64,000 nt of DNA from contig JALHRR010000004.1 of NCBI GenBank assembly GCA_022841345.1, positions 1-64,000 of the forward strand, read 5' to 3'. This DNA comes from Saprospiraceae bacterium (GTDB taxonomy: Bacteria > Bacteroidota > Bacteroidia > Chitinophagales > Saprospiraceae). Position numbers and translations under genes: made by a program. A model generated the notes under the pieces. The model was not told where the DNA came from. It worked only from the letters and a program-made list of their open reading frames with translations, and did not search any database. This document shows positions 44,692 to 54,354 of this stretch, in pieces (within the stretch, counting starts at the first letter, position 1; each line of letters begins with the position of its first letter).

Positions 44692-46390
44692 ACCAATTCA
44701 ACGATTTTTCAGATTAATGGGACAGGAGAAAAAGTCTCTGGTCAACCTCTATGTTTTTGCCTTTTTTGGAGCCATTGTAAGTCTGTCCCTGCCTCTGGGC
44801 CTGCAGGCTATCATTAACTTGATTACAAGTGGACAAGTCACTACTTCATTCTACATTTTGATAATAATTGTATTGATCGGATATGGACTGAATGGCTACT
44901 TACAAATATTACAGATTTCCGTCACAGAAGTCTTGCAACGGAAAGTGTTTGTCAAAGTAGCCTTTGACTTTGCGTTTAGGGCTCCCAGATTTAATTTGAA
45001 TTTTCTGCAGGATATGCATGCGCCGGAATTGATGAACAGGTTTTTTGATACGCTGACTATTCAGAAAGGTATTCCAAAGATTCTAACTGACTTTGCAGGA
45101 TCTTCCCTTCAGATCAGTATTGGATTGATTCTTCTTTGTTTTTATCATCCTTTTTTCATCTTGTTTGGATTTCTCAGTTTGCTTTTGGTATTTTTTATTG
45201 TGAGGATACTATCACCGCAGGGTTTGAGGACAGCATTGAAGCAAAGTAAATATAAATATGAGGTAGCCCATTGGCTGGAAGAATTGGCAAGAATCATCGA
45301 AGCATTCAAATTGGCAGGAACCTCATCATTTCCAATGCAGCAAACGGATAAAAAGACCTTAAACTATCTGAATGCCAGAGAGGCTCATTTTAAGTCATTA
45401 TTGTACCATTACTACAGTATCGTTGTATTTAAGGTGCTCATAGCCGGTGGTTTTTTGTTGCTTGGTGGTATGTTGGTTATCGATCAGCAAATGAATATTG
45501 GACAGTTTGTGGCTGCTGAGATCATTATCATTCTCATGTTGAATAATACCGAGAAATTGATTTTCTCCCTGGATGCAATCTATGATATGCTGACAGCGAT
45601 GGAAAAGCTGGGTAATGTAACGGATGTTCCTCTTGAAAGAGATTCGGATATGGAAATTCCATTTGAAAGTCGTGGTGGCCTGATGCTGGAGGTCAGGGAT
45701 TTACGGTACTCACCAGATGAACATAAGGAATTGATACACGGTATTTCATTTTCAGTGCAACCAGGAGAAAGGGTCATGATTACAGGATACAGCGGATCGG
45801 GAAAGCATACCCTTTTGCAGCTTTTAAATGGTCTTTATGAAAACTATGAAGGGATTATTAAGTACAATGATGTGAGTATCAGAAATTTGAATCTTCAAAA
45901 AATGAGAGACAGAATTGGGGATATTCTGGCTAAAGACTCCATTTTCAAAGGTACTTTTTTGCAGAATATCACAATGGGTAATCCCATCTCAATGGAAGAG
46001 GTAATCTCCATTGTGAATATTGTAAAGTTGAACAGTTTTCTGGATACACTTCCGGAAGGTGTTCATACCAGCCTTACTCCTGAAGGGAAATCTCTATCCC
46101 GATCCATCAAAACTAAAATCTTGCTGGCCAGATGTCTGGCAAAGAAACCCAAATTTATCATGCTGGATGAGAACATTAACCTGATTCGCAATAATGAAAG
46201 AGATGAGATTCTTAACTATATCTATTCACCGGAGCACTCCTGGACGATTCTGACAGTAGGATATTCAATAGAAAAACCGGATAAATTTGACAGAATCATT
46301 TGTATGAAAGATGGGGATATTATAGATCAGGGTACTTACAACGAGGTGAAATCCAAGCCATGGTTCATCGAACTTTCAAAGAGCAGTTGA
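44663..46390 (+). CDS. ABC-exporter-like protein with degenerate ATPase motifs
   Basis: A 575-residue half-transporter: N-terminal ABC membrane domain (about 20-310, 5-6 helices) and C-terminal nucleotide-binding domain (about 335-560). The ATPase motifs are largely lost. Walker A reads GYSGSGKH (375-382), with His in place of Ser/Thr382. The Q-loop Gln is Ala423, the signature is LSRSI (478-482) instead of LSGGQ, and the switch His is Tyr534. Walker B (FIMLDE, Asp502/Glu503) is kept. It may bind but not hydrolyse ATP, or need a catalytic partner. It is in a TetR-ABC-HlyD-TolC operon, so it resembles type I secretion, but no second ATPase gene is near. Confidence 0.85.
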   Translation: MVTTTAEKLKPIQRFFRLMGQEKKSLVNLYVFAFFGAIVSLSLPLGLQAIINLITSGQVTTSFYILIIIVLIGYGLNGYLQILQISVTEVLQRKVFVKVAFDFAFRAPRFNLNFLQDMHAPELMNRFFDTLTIQKGIPKILTDFAGSSLQISIGLILLCFYHPFFILFGFLSLLLVFFIVRILSPQGLRTALKQSKYKYEVAHWLEELARIIEAFKLAGTSSFPMQQTDKKTLNYLNAREAHFKSLLYHYYSIVVFKVLIAGGFLLLGGMLVIDQQMNIGQFVAAEIIIILMLNNTEKLIFSLDAIYDMLTAMEKLGNVTDVPLERDSDMEIPFESRGGLMLEVRDLRYSPDEHKELIHGISFSVQPGERVMITGYSGSGKHTLLQLLNGLYENYEGIIKYNDVSIRNLNLQKMRDRIGDILAKDSIFKGTFLQNITMGNPISMEEVISIVNIVKLNSFLDTLPEGVHTSLTPEGKSLSRSIKTKILLARCLAKKPKFIMLDENINLIRNNERDEILNYIYSPEHSWTILTVGYSIEKPDKFDRIICMKDGDIIDQGTYNEVKSKPWFIELSKSS

Positions 46391-46490
46391 GGAAGAGTAG
46401 TGGTGTAATCCGCCGGAACTGATTTAAGTAGTAGTGATTTCCGGTTGCAAAAGATTTTTTCTAAAATAATAAAGTAAAAATGGTCAGGCC

Positions 46491-47861
46491 ATGTTAAATA
46501 TCAGTAATACGAGTGTCGCAGACAAAATAAACCCGACAGACTACGCGAGTTTTCGCAATATTTTCAGTCAGCGCACTTATGCCAGTGTTACAAAGGTAAT
46601 TCTGATAATTTTGGGTTTGTTTGTGCTGATCATGTTGCTGCCCTGGACACAGAATGTGCAGGGGCCCGGCAGAGTGACCACCGTCAAGCCGGAGCACAGA
46701 CCTCAATCCATTCAATCTGTTATATCAGGAAGAATTGACAAATGGTATAAAGCAGAAGGTGACTTCGTGGCGAAAGGCGATACTATATTGAGCATTATAG
46801 AGATTCAGGATGCGTATTTTGATCCGGATCTAATTCCAAGAATGTCAGAACAAATCAAAGCCAGAGAAGGAGGATTTGATGCCAATGTATCCAGAATAGG
46901 TGCATTGCAGGATCAGGTTACTGCACTCAATATGACAAGAGACGTCAGGATGGATCAGCTTAAAAATATGATCCGTCAGGCAGAGTTGAAAGTGAACTCT
47001 GACAGTATTCGCATGAAGGCAGCTGTTACTGAAATTGAAATAGCAAAGCAACAACTCAGTCGTTCGGAAAATCTTCTCAAAGATGGTCTTGTTTCTCTGA
47101 CGCAGCTGGAAGCAAGGAAAATTCGGGTACAGGAAGCAGAGGCGAGAATGATTTCAGCGGAAAATCAATTGCTTATCAGTCAAAACGAATTACTAAATGC
47201 TCAGGCTGACCTTATAGCAACCCGGAATGAATTTGCTGACCAAATAGCAAAGACAAATGCTGAATTGTACAGTGCCATCAATACTAAGTTCAGTACTACT
47301 GCTGATATAGAGCGCATGAAGAATCAGCTGACTAATTTTGAAGTGCGTCAGGCCTTTAGATATGTGTTGTCTCCGCAGGATGGGTATATAGCACAGGCTC
47401 TGGTCACAGGAGTAGGGGAGAATGTAAAGGAAGGACAACCCCTTGTCAGTATCATGCCTGCCAATTATGAACTGGCAGTCGCATTCTGGGTAAGGCCTAT
47501 TGATCTCCCATTGATTAAGATAGGGTATCCTGTGCGATTCATTTTCGATGGATGGCCTGCTTTTGTTTTCTCCGGCTGGCCGCAAACCTCGTTTGGTACT
47601 TTTGGAGGTCGAATTGTGGCTATTGATAATTTTACGGATCAAAATAATCTTTATCGAGTATTGGTAGCCCCTGATCCGAAAGAACAAACCTGGCCAAAAG
47701 AATTACGGGTGGGTTCGGGTGCCAAAGGTTTTGCTTTGCTGGGGGATGTACCCGTGTGGTACGAGATGTGGAGACAGCTCAATGGTTTTCCTCCCAATTT
47801 TTATGTACAATCTCAGGAGCAGGAAGTGAAAAGAAAGGAACCACTAAGATCAGTGAAATAA
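46491..47861 (+). CDS. HlyD-family membrane fusion protein
   Basis: A 456-residue type I-like adaptor. A short cytosolic N-terminus and TM helix (about 36-52, IILGLFVLIMLLPW) precede a biotinyl-lipoyl-like segment (SVISGRIDKWYKAEGDFVAK) and a long coiled-coil hairpin (about 100-280). A second half-lipoyl (LSPQDGYIAQALVTGVGENV) and beta domain follow. It would join the inner-membrane ABC protein to the TolC partner. It begins 100 bases after the ABC gene; the gap to tolC is 86 bases. Confidence 0.9.
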   Translation: MLNISNTSVADKINPTDYASFRNIFSQRTYASVTKVILIILGLFVLIMLLPWTQNVQGPGRVTTVKPEHRPQSIQSVISGRIDKWYKAEGDFVAKGDTILSIIEIQDAYFDPDLIPRMSEQIKAREGGFDANVSRIGALQDQVTALNMTRDVRMDQLKNMIRQAELKVNSDSIRMKAAVTEIEIAKQQLSRSENLLKDGLVSLTQLEARKIRVQEAEARMISAENQLLISQNELLNAQADLIATRNEFADQIAKTNAELYSAINTKFSTTADIERMKNQLTNFEVRQAFRYVLSPQDGYIAQALVTGVGENVKEGQPLVSIMPANYELAVAFWVRPIDLPLIKIGYPVRFIFDGWPAFVFSGWPQTSFGTFGGRIVAIDNFTDQNNLYRVLVAPDPKEQTWPKELRVGSGAKGFALLGDVPVWYEMWRQLNGFPPNFYVQSQEQEVKRKEPLRSVK

Positions 47862-47947
47862 GAACCTGTTGCTTTTATTTTCAATTTTCTTTCCTGAATT
47901 AACATTGAATAAATGATGATTTTAATATTTATAAACCTGAGAGAAAA

Positions 47948-49360
47948 ATGAGTCGTGCGATAGTTTTGAGTTGTTTGATTTTTTGCTTTCTGCCCCGGGA
48001 ATCCGGGGGGCAGGTTAGTGAATTGTTTGAGCGTGACTTTATACAATTACTGGTTAACAATCATCCGGTATCACTGCAGGCATCCCTTGAAATGGAAGCC
48101 GGCAGACAAGAAATTGTGGCCGCAAAAGGAGCCTTTGACCCGATGATAGGAGGCACTGCATACCGCAAATTATTTAAAGGAACAGACTATTATACCAAAT
48201 ATGACGCGGGAATTCGTCAACCCCTGAATATGCTGGGCATGGATATCGAAGCCGGATTCGAGCTCAACAGAGGAACATTTTTAAATCCGGAACAAAGCAC
48301 TCCGGTTTCCGGATTGGGTTATTTAGGACTGCGTTTGCCATTGCTTCAGGGCCTGACTATAGATCGGAGACGTACCGATTTACAGTTAAGCAGATTGTAT
48401 TCAGAGCAGACACAAATTAAGAATCTCGATGTACTGAATAAATTGCTGCTGGATGGATTGGGAGCATATTGGAATTGGGTAAGGACCCGGCAGCGCGTAG
48501 AGGTGTTAGAGGAAGTTTTGAACAATAATCAGATTGTTTTTGAAGGAATTAAGGTAGCTTATTTGCAGGGTGATCTCCCGGCAATTGATACTGTCGAAGC
48601 TTTTCAGCAGCTTCAGAGAATCAGTTTACAATATAACAGTGAATTAATCCAGCTTCAAACAACCTATAATCAAATTAAAGCTAACCTCTATGGCAGAGAT
48701 GCCCAGCCAATGGCAATAAATAAGGAAATTCCGGTTTCAGTATTTGAAGAAGCAGCTGTTTTCCAACCGAAACTTATTCAGCTTTTAGGCCAGGATTCGG
48801 TTCTCAACACGCATCCTAATATTACATTCCTTAAAAATGAATCCGAACGCTTGTCCACCCTGTTAAGATGGGAAAGGGAGCGCATGAAGCCCAGACTGGA
48901 TCTCCAATACAATTTCCTGGCAGACACAGGTGGATCGCCTTTGGAGCAAACATTTTTTAATGACAACTATCAGGCCGGCGTAACATTACAATTTCCGCTG
49001 CTTTTCAGAAATGCAAGGGCTAAAACGGAACAATTAAAAATTTATTCCCGACAAAACAATCTTGAGTTAATCGATGAGTATAATATTTTAGTAAATACTG
49101 CGGAGGCTACCCGCTTCAGACTGGAGAATACCCGAATACAAGTCGGCATAGCTGCGTCAATCACTTCAGATGCTAAGAGACTCTATGATGCTGAGCTCAC
49201 CCGGTTTAGACTGGGGGAGAGTTCCGTTTTTCTGGTAAATACCCGTGAACTTCAATACCTTCAGGCTCAAAATTCTTTGATAGATCTCAGCACGGAAGAA
49301 ATATTGCAGGCTTACCGATTGTTGTTTGATATGGGGATATTGTACACTATTGTTAACTAA
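47948..49360 (+). CDS. TolC-family outer membrane protein
   Basis: A 470-residue outer membrane efflux/secretion channel. A signal peptide (hydrophobic 4-15, ending near SGGQ) is followed by a double repeat of OEP helices, for example LLWERE-type coiled segments and NEYNILVNTAEATRFRLE-like stretches. It completes the ABC-HlyD-TolC tripartite set at 44.0-49.4 kb. A different paralogue serves the RND pump at 19.3-20.6 kb. Confidence 0.87.
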   Translation: MSRAIVLSCLIFCFLPRESGGQVSELFERDFIQLLVNNHPVSLQASLEMEAGRQEIVAAKGAFDPMIGGTAYRKLFKGTDYYTKYDAGIRQPLNMLGMDIEAGFELNRGTFLNPEQSTPVSGLGYLGLRLPLLQGLTIDRRRTDLQLSRLYSEQTQIKNLDVLNKLLLDGLGAYWNWVRTRQRVEVLEEVLNNNQIVFEGIKVAYLQGDLPAIDTVEAFQQLQRISLQYNSELIQLQTTYNQIKANLYGRDAQPMAINKEIPVSVFEEAAVFQPKLIQLLGQDSVLNTHPNITFLKNESERLSTLLRWERERMKPRLDLQYNFLADTGGSPLEQTFFNDNYQAGVTLQFPLLFRNARAKTEQLKIYSRQNNLELIDEYNILVNTAEATRFRLENTRIQVGIAASITSDAKRLYDAELTRFRLGESSVFLVNTRELQYLQAQNSLIDLSTEEILQAYRLLFDMGILYTIVN

Positions 49361-49364
49361 AGTG

Positions 49365-49389
49365 AGTTCGAAAAAAATGAACTTTTTTT
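49365..49389 (+). terminator. Intrinsic terminator after the ABC-HlyD-TolC operon
   Basis: AGTTC (49365-49369), a 9-base loop and GAACT (49379-49383) followed by TTTTTT. The stem is short but the U-run is good, and it lies just past the tolC stop. Confidence 0.55.
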
Positions 49390-49578
49390 AGCTTGATTAA
49401 TAGAGACCATAGATTCTATTCAATCTTCAGGAGTTTTGTATAGTTCATATAAAATACAAATTTGCAGAATCTATCGAACGTAAGTTATATTTAGTTATGA
49501 AGAAGAATGTGCAATGGAGTGGATTGGATGTGTACTTGATCTCCCTGTCCCCGGAATGAAACTTTCTGAAGAATTCTT

Positions 49579-50259
49579 TCATGAAATAATTCTGCCATCC
49601 TGCATAGTGATGATTCGTTGTGCATTATCTGCGAAGTTTTGATCGTGAGTGACCACTATAAGCGTTTTGTTGAATGAATTGGCCAATTCATTAAATATTT
49701 CAAAAACGATATCGGTGTTGATACTATCTAAATTACCTGTTGGTTCATCACACATAAGAATGAGCGGGTCGTTTATCATTGATCGTGCAATGGCTACCCT
49801 TTGTTTTTCTCCTCCTGATATCTGATATGCCTTTTTATTCGCCAACTTTTCTATGCCTAATTTTTGTAACAGCACATAGGCTTTGGTTTCTAATTCTTCA
49901 TCAGACTGCTTACCGGACTTAAAGCCCGGCATCATGACGTTTTTCAAAACTGTAAACTCATTGAGCAAATAATGAAACTGAAAAACAAACCCAATCTTCT
50001 CATTGCGGACAAATGCAAGTTCCTCTTCTGATTTGTTTGCCATTGATTCTTCATCTATCAGAAGTTCACCTGAATAATCGGTGTCCATCGTGGAGAGTAT
50101 ATATAGCAGCGTTGATTTTCCACAGCCGGATTTTCCGGTAATTGCAACAAATTCGCCTCTGTTGATTGTAAAAGAAAGGTCTTTTAACACTTCTATTTTT
50201 GCCGGATCATAAAATGATTTGCCTATCGACCTTGCTTGTAATGCTATTTGATTTTCCAT
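49579..50259 (-). CDS. ABC transporter ATP-binding protein (LolD/MacB type)
   Basis: A 226-residue ATPase with intact motifs: Walker A GKSGCGKS (42-49), signature ISGGEKQ (147-153), Walker B LILMCDEPTG and VVTHD switch. Family: LolD/MacB/FtsE-like. It starts directly after the FtsX/MacB-like permease (1 base apart), and that permease overlaps the HlyD-like adaptor by 4 bases. The three are a MacAB-like tripartite exporter or a lipoprotein-release type system. Confidence 0.92.
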   Translation of the reverse strand: MENQIALQARSIGKSFYDPAKIEVLKDLSFTINRGEFVAITGKSGCGKSTLLYILSTMDTDYSGELLIDEESMANKSEEELAFVRNEKIGFVFQFHYLLNEFTVLKNVMMPGFKSGKQSDEELETKAYVLLQKLGIEKLANKKAYQISGGEKQRVAIARSMINDPLILMCDEPTGNLDSINTDIVFEIFNELANSFNKTLIVVTHDQNFADNAQRIITMQDGRIIS

Positions 50260-51519
50260 TTATTTTCCCCTTATTATTTCAACCGGATCAATGATACTTG
50301 CTTTGCGGGCAGGAAACCAACCCGCAAAATAAGTGGTTACAACGGCAAAGATTACTGCTATGGCATAATACTGTAGCCCATAATTAACCGGATAGGTATC
50401 AACTGTAGGAAGAGCAGCTGAATTAAAAGGAATCGCATCAATGATTGCTGAAAAGAACAAACCCAGCAAAGCACCTGCAATCGCTCCGCCAATTCCAAAG
50501 CTTAAGGAAATAACAATAAATATTTTCTTCACATCTGATCCAGCAAATCCGGTTGCTTTTAAAATTGCGATGGTATCCATTTTTTCATAAATCATCATAT
50601 TCAGGATATTATAAATACCAAATCCCGCAACAGTAAGCAGTATGATACCAACAGCATATGAAATTATAGTACGGGCACTGCTTCCCGTTTCAAACTGCGC
50701 GTTAGCGGTTTGTATGTCTTCGGCATCAAGGCCAAAAAGCTGCTCATATTCAAGTGCCAATGCCGGTGCCTGATCCATATGCCGGAGTTTGATCTGAATA
50801 TCGCTGATGAAATTATTTGACTCTCCCAGTAATTTTTGTCCGGTAGCCAAACTCACATAGCTCTGGATATTATCCAGTTCGACAATACCTGACTGAAAAA
50901 AACCCGCGACTTTTAAAGAAAATTGCTCTCCGCCGGTTGTCGTAACTTTAATAAGATCTCCTTTTACTGCAAGCATTTTATCAGCAAGTCCTCTGCCCAA
51001 TATGATACTATTAGTCCTGTTTTTCAAATCCATATAATCTCCATCAAAAACATAATCTTTGAAATTGAAAAGTCGGGCCTCCTGATTCACATCCACACCA
51101 TTTATGACCCCATTCAGCTCAATATTTCCAAGATAGTAAAATACCTGAGCAGTAACTTTTGGCACAACTCCCAATACTCTTTGATCGGCATTTAAGTTTT
51201 GAATAATTGCTGCTGCGTTGTAAATTTCTTTCCTCGCATTCGCAGGTTTTATCGAACTGATAAAATTGTAATAACTTTGATAAGCAGTATCCATATCCAC
51301 AGGCTGCCGGGTAGAGGGCCTGATATCGTTGTACATTCTGATATGTGGAGTTCTGTTTAAAACCAATCCATCCAAAAGCTTATTTAAGCCCTCCATAAAG
51401 CCAAGTAACGAGATAAAAAAGGCTACACTAAATGTCACACCTATTGCAGCAACAAGTGTTTGCTTTGGCCTTGCCAGCAATAAAGCCCGTGCAATTTCGG
51501 TGAGGTGCTTTACTTTCAT
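50260..51519 (-). CDS. MacB/FtsX-type ABC permease
   Basis: A 419-residue permease. One N-terminal TM (about 20-38), a periplasmic MacB_PCD-like domain (about 45-280) and three C-terminal TM helices (about 290-400) as in the FtsX fold. The end has TYFAGWFPARKASIIDPVEIIRG, the usual C-terminal phrase. It pairs with the adjacent ATPase. Energy from ATP would drive substrate movement through the envelope; substrate unknown. Confidence 0.9.
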   Translation of the reverse strand: MKVKHLTEIARALLLARPKQTLVAAIGVTFSVAFFISLLGFMEGLNKLLDGLVLNRTPHIRMYNDIRPSTRQPVDMDTAYQSYYNFISSIKPANARKEIYNAAAIIQNLNADQRVLGVVPKVTAQVFYYLGNIELNGVINGVDVNQEARLFNFKDYVFDGDYMDLKNRTNSIILGRGLADKMLAVKGDLIKVTTTGGEQFSLKVAGFFQSGIVELDNIQSYVSLATGQKLLGESNNFISDIQIKLRHMDQAPALALEYEQLFGLDAEDIQTANAQFETGSSARTIISYAVGIILLTVAGFGIYNILNMMIYEKMDTIAILKATGFAGSDVKKIFIVISLSFGIGGAIAGALLGLFFSAIIDAIPFNSAALPTVDTYPVNYGLQYYAIAVIFAVVTTYFAGWFPARKASIIDPVEIIRGK

Positions 51520-52598
51520 TTTTCAGGCAAAATAATTTTTGATTCGGAGCTAATGCCTTCCACAATTTCGGTGAGGTTATAATCCTTTAACCCGATTTTT
51601 ACTTTTTGTAAAGTTCTGTCTTCAAGCATCACCGTTGAGTCATTCATTAAATAACTAGTCGGTATAGTTAATACCTGTTGTTTTTCAGTGATGATAATAT
51701 TGGCTTCCAGAGTGAGATTCGGATATAGCATTTCTGGTTTTTTTGTAAAAACGGCTTCTGCTTTAAATGTGCGTGTACGCTCATTCATCATTGGATAAAT
51801 AGCTGTAATAATTGCCTCAAAAACTTGTGATTTATAACTATCCAAACGGACGATGACCTTTTGATTTTTTCTTAATTTTACAATATCAAATTCATCGATA
51901 TTGAGTTCCAAAATAAAATTGTCTTCTCCAATAACAGCAAGAGATGAATTGGTACCCGCCATTTCCCCCTGTTCAATATTTATTTTGTAAACCACTCCAT
52001 CGACCGCACTTCTTATCATCAAATCATCTTCTATGGATTTTGCAATTTTTAAATTGTTCTTGCTTTGATCTGATGTTAATTTTAGCTGGCGTTTCAAATC
52101 CCCATAAGTTACTTCTGCCTGCTTTAACACAACTTTAGATTGTTGAAAATTGAGTTCTTTTTGTTCCAGCTCAATGAGTGACCCTATCTTTTGATCCCAC
52201 AGCTTTTTTTGCCGGGTAAATAATAAAGAATCATTCTGCATTTTTTTATAGGCTAATTCAATGTCATTGCGGGCATCTTTTAGCTTTTCAATATTTGTTG
52301 AATAGTCATTCGCTGCGGCAGTAAGGCGGGCATTTTCCGAGGACAATTTTGAATTTGGATTTTCAATTTTAAAAATGGGATCACCTTTTTTAATGGACTC
52401 ACCTTCTTCCACAAAGATTTTTCCAACAATACCATTGACCTTTGGAAAGACTTCGTACTGATTCTGGCTTAATACAATACCGGAGGCATAAACACTCTCT
52501 GTGATGTTTTTAATTTCGGGAGAGATTGTCTCTTTTTTGTTGTTGCATGAAAAAAAGAATATGGTAGGTAAAAGAAAGAGTACAATACTGTTTTTCAT
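51516..52598 (-). CDS. HlyD/MacA-type periplasmic adaptor lipoprotein
   Basis: A 360-residue MFP with a lipoprotein signal (FFSC, about Cys18). It has a biotinyl-lipoyl-like segment (about 45-80, GIVGKIFVEEGESIKKGDPI), a helical hairpin (about 85-185, DIELAYKKMQNDSLLFTRQK) and a beta-barrel part. Its ATGA overlap with the permease shows coupling. With the ATPase it makes a MacA-MacB-like system. No TolC is in this operon, so it may use a channel encoded elsewhere. Confidence 0.88.
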   Translation of the reverse strand: MKNSIVLFLLPTIFFFSCNNKKETISPEIKNITESVYASGIVLSQNQYEVFPKVNGIVGKIFVEEGESIKKGDPIFKIENPNSKLSSENARLTAAANDYSTNIEKLKDARNDIELAYKKMQNDSLLFTRQKKLWDQKIGSLIELEQKELNFQQSKVVLKQAEVTYGDLKRQLKLTSDQSKNNLKIAKSIEDDLMIRSAVDGVVYKINIEQGEMAGTNSSLAVIGEDNFILELNIDEFDIVKLRKNQKVIVRLDSYKSQVFEAIITAIYPMMNERTRTFKAEAVFTKKPEMLYPNLTLEANIIITEKQQVLTIPTSYLMNDSTVMLEDRTLQKVKIGLKDYNLTEIVEGISSESKIILPEK

Positions 52599-52984
52599 TT
52601 GTAAGAGTATGTTTTTTGAGGCCTTTTTAACAGTGAGCTCATCTTCCCTGGCTTAATGACTACCGGGAATTTTTAGCAATACTGCCTGCTGCGAAATTTG
52701 AACTTTCACTTTGCACATACTTACTATGAAAATCTGATCTCACGCCTTCTCAAACCCCATCTTGAGGGCATTGTTTTGATATTCAAAGATTAGTTCAAAG
52801 TTAATCTACTTTCTTTGTCTTTAAACTATTCTTCATACAATGTTTCTACAAGCATTTCTGAAAGAAATACGTAACTATCAAATCATATCATTAGGCTGCA
52901 GTGTAACAAATTGCCCGAATAATGAATCGTTTATTTCCGATGGATCGAAACTTGAAAATATTATTCCGGCCACTGGGAGAAGTG
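52599..52984. other. Spacer upstream of the MacAB-like operon
   Basis: No gene was seen. CAAAGTTA at 52796-52803 reads TAACTTTG on the minus strand, a good -7 box, but no clear -33 lies at the right distance. The leader would be nearly 200 bases. Confidence 0.45.
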
Positions 52985-53323
52985 TTAGCTAAACAACCGA
53001 TAGATAGTGATGACAATGATTACTCCCAGAATACCTGTATAGATCTGTTTATTGTATTTAGCCAACCAATGAGGTAGATAAATGTCAAAGTTCGCTCTTG
53101 TGGAGTCTGAATATTTTCTGGCTAAAATTGTCAGAGGGCAAAAGAATTTAAATGCCAGGAGGGTGATACCTTCCAAAACAAAAAGGCCATATCCAATCCA
53201 CAGCCAGTAATCTATCTTATTCACAATAACGGCATACAGCATATAAAATATGACAACATTGAAAAACAGCCAGATCGCAGTGTGGGTGATTTTTATGAGT
53301 GTCAGTTTTGTTTCGTTTTGCAC
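52985..53323 (-). CDS. Conserved small membrane protein, 112 aa
   Basis: A 112-residue protein with three or four membrane helices (about 13-33, 39-58 and 94-111). It carries a short phrase FKFFCPLTILARKYSDST, similar to the CPLT motif of DUF2784-type proteins, and FDIYLPHWLAKYNKQIY near the end. I know this layout from other Bacteroidota genomes but not a function. Stand-alone gene. Confidence 0.7.
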   Translation of the reverse strand: MQNETKLTLIKITHTAIWLFFNVVIFYMLYAVIVNKIDYWLWIGYGLFVLEGITLLAFKFFCPLTILARKYSDSTRANFDIYLPHWLAKYNKQIYTGILGVIIVITIYRLFS

Positions 53324-53385
53324 TAGTAGTTATTTTGAAAATGAATGAGAAAATCGGTTCGAAGGAGTGTAATAATTCCCAATAG

Positions 53386-54342
53386 CTAATGATTGCTTCC
53401 ATACATTGTGTAAATCCATTCTATACCGGATTGCAGTGCCTGATTTTCATCAGTAATTTCATCAGGAATTATTTTGAAACCATATTTATTCATTTTTCTG
53501 TCTGCGAAAACAGTCTCAGCTAAGTTAATAGTAGAACCATCTGATAATTGATGTGAAACACATCCGGTCGAGACTCCAAAAGTCGCCTTTCCAAAAGATT
53601 TTGAATGCGTCCTGCCTTTCAAAGCTACTGCTACTGCCTCGCCCGAACTTGCAGTGTTTTCATCAATGAGAATAGCTACATATTTATGGCTCAGGTTTGG
53701 TTCTTCAAAATATGTTGTTTCCAGAATGAGTTCATTATCAATAAACGCTTTCCCTTTATTTAATTTCCAGCTGTGAAAATTATTGTCCGCATCTGCAAAA
53801 TAGCCTAGTATTCCATTTCCAATGAAAGGTTCGATAGAAAGCAACATTGGCCACATATTTCCACCAAAATTACCTCGCAGGTCAATGATCCAGCCTTTCA
53901 GGTTTTTCATGGACTGTGACCTGATTTTGCTGCGGATAGCTGAAATGTATTTTTCGTAATCACTTTCAGTTCCAATGCAAAAAGGTACTCTGATATACCC
54001 TATATCATCTGGAGTCTGTTCATTTGTTAATTCGGGCAAAGGCTTATCGTTTGTATTTGATTGAGCTTCATTGATTGATTTGAAATAACTGTGATGATCA
54101 TTCAGTTTTGTAACTGCGTAAGTTATGACCGGATATGTATCTTCAATGCTTTTTGCATGTTGTGCTTTCTTAAAAATGTCCTTTCGAAGGTCCTTCCAAT
54201 CTATTGCATTCTTATTGATGGAATTCTTCTCCAGCAAATCTATCACTTCATTCAGGTAATCAGCTACTTTTCCAGGTATCCTGGTTTGATTTTGACAGCT
54301 GCTGAAGGATATCATTAAAATGATTAAAAGGGTAGTTCTCAA
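53386..54342 (-). CDS. S41-family peptidase, lipoprotein
   Basis: A 318-residue protein with a lipoprotein signal (lipobox FSSC, Cys16) and a C-terminal-processing-peptidase-like catalytic domain: IDLRGNFGGN (153-162), then IDENTASSGEAVAVALKGR with predicted Ser233 nucleophile and Lys252 in FGKATFGVSTG. No PDZ domain was obvious. Envelope-anchored proteolysis of unknown substrates is expected. It ends 43 bases before the minus-strand promoter side of the next hypothetical and follows the Fic gene by 12 bases, hence probably one operon with Fic. Confidence 0.85.
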   Translation of the reverse strand: MRTTLLIILMISFSSCQNQTRIPGKVADYLNEVIDLLEKNSINKNAIDWKDLRKDIFKKAQHAKSIEDTYPVITYAVTKLNDHHSYFKSINEAQSNTNDKPLPELTNEQTPDDIGYIRVPFCIGTESDYEKYISAIRSKIRSQSMKNLKGWIIDLRGNFGGNMWPMLLSIEPFIGNGILGYFADADNNFHSWKLNKGKAFIDNELILETTYFEEPNLSHKYVAILIDENTASSGEAVAVALKGRTHSKSFGKATFGVSTGCVSHQLSDGSTINLAETVFADRKMNKYGFKIIPDEITDENQALQSGIEWIYTMYGSNH

Positions 54343-54354
54343 GGTATTTATCTG

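Noticed and set aside
49497-49559. 20-residue plus-strand micro-ORF between TolC and the ATPase
   Set aside because: Too short, with no supporting ribosome-binding site or conservation visible.
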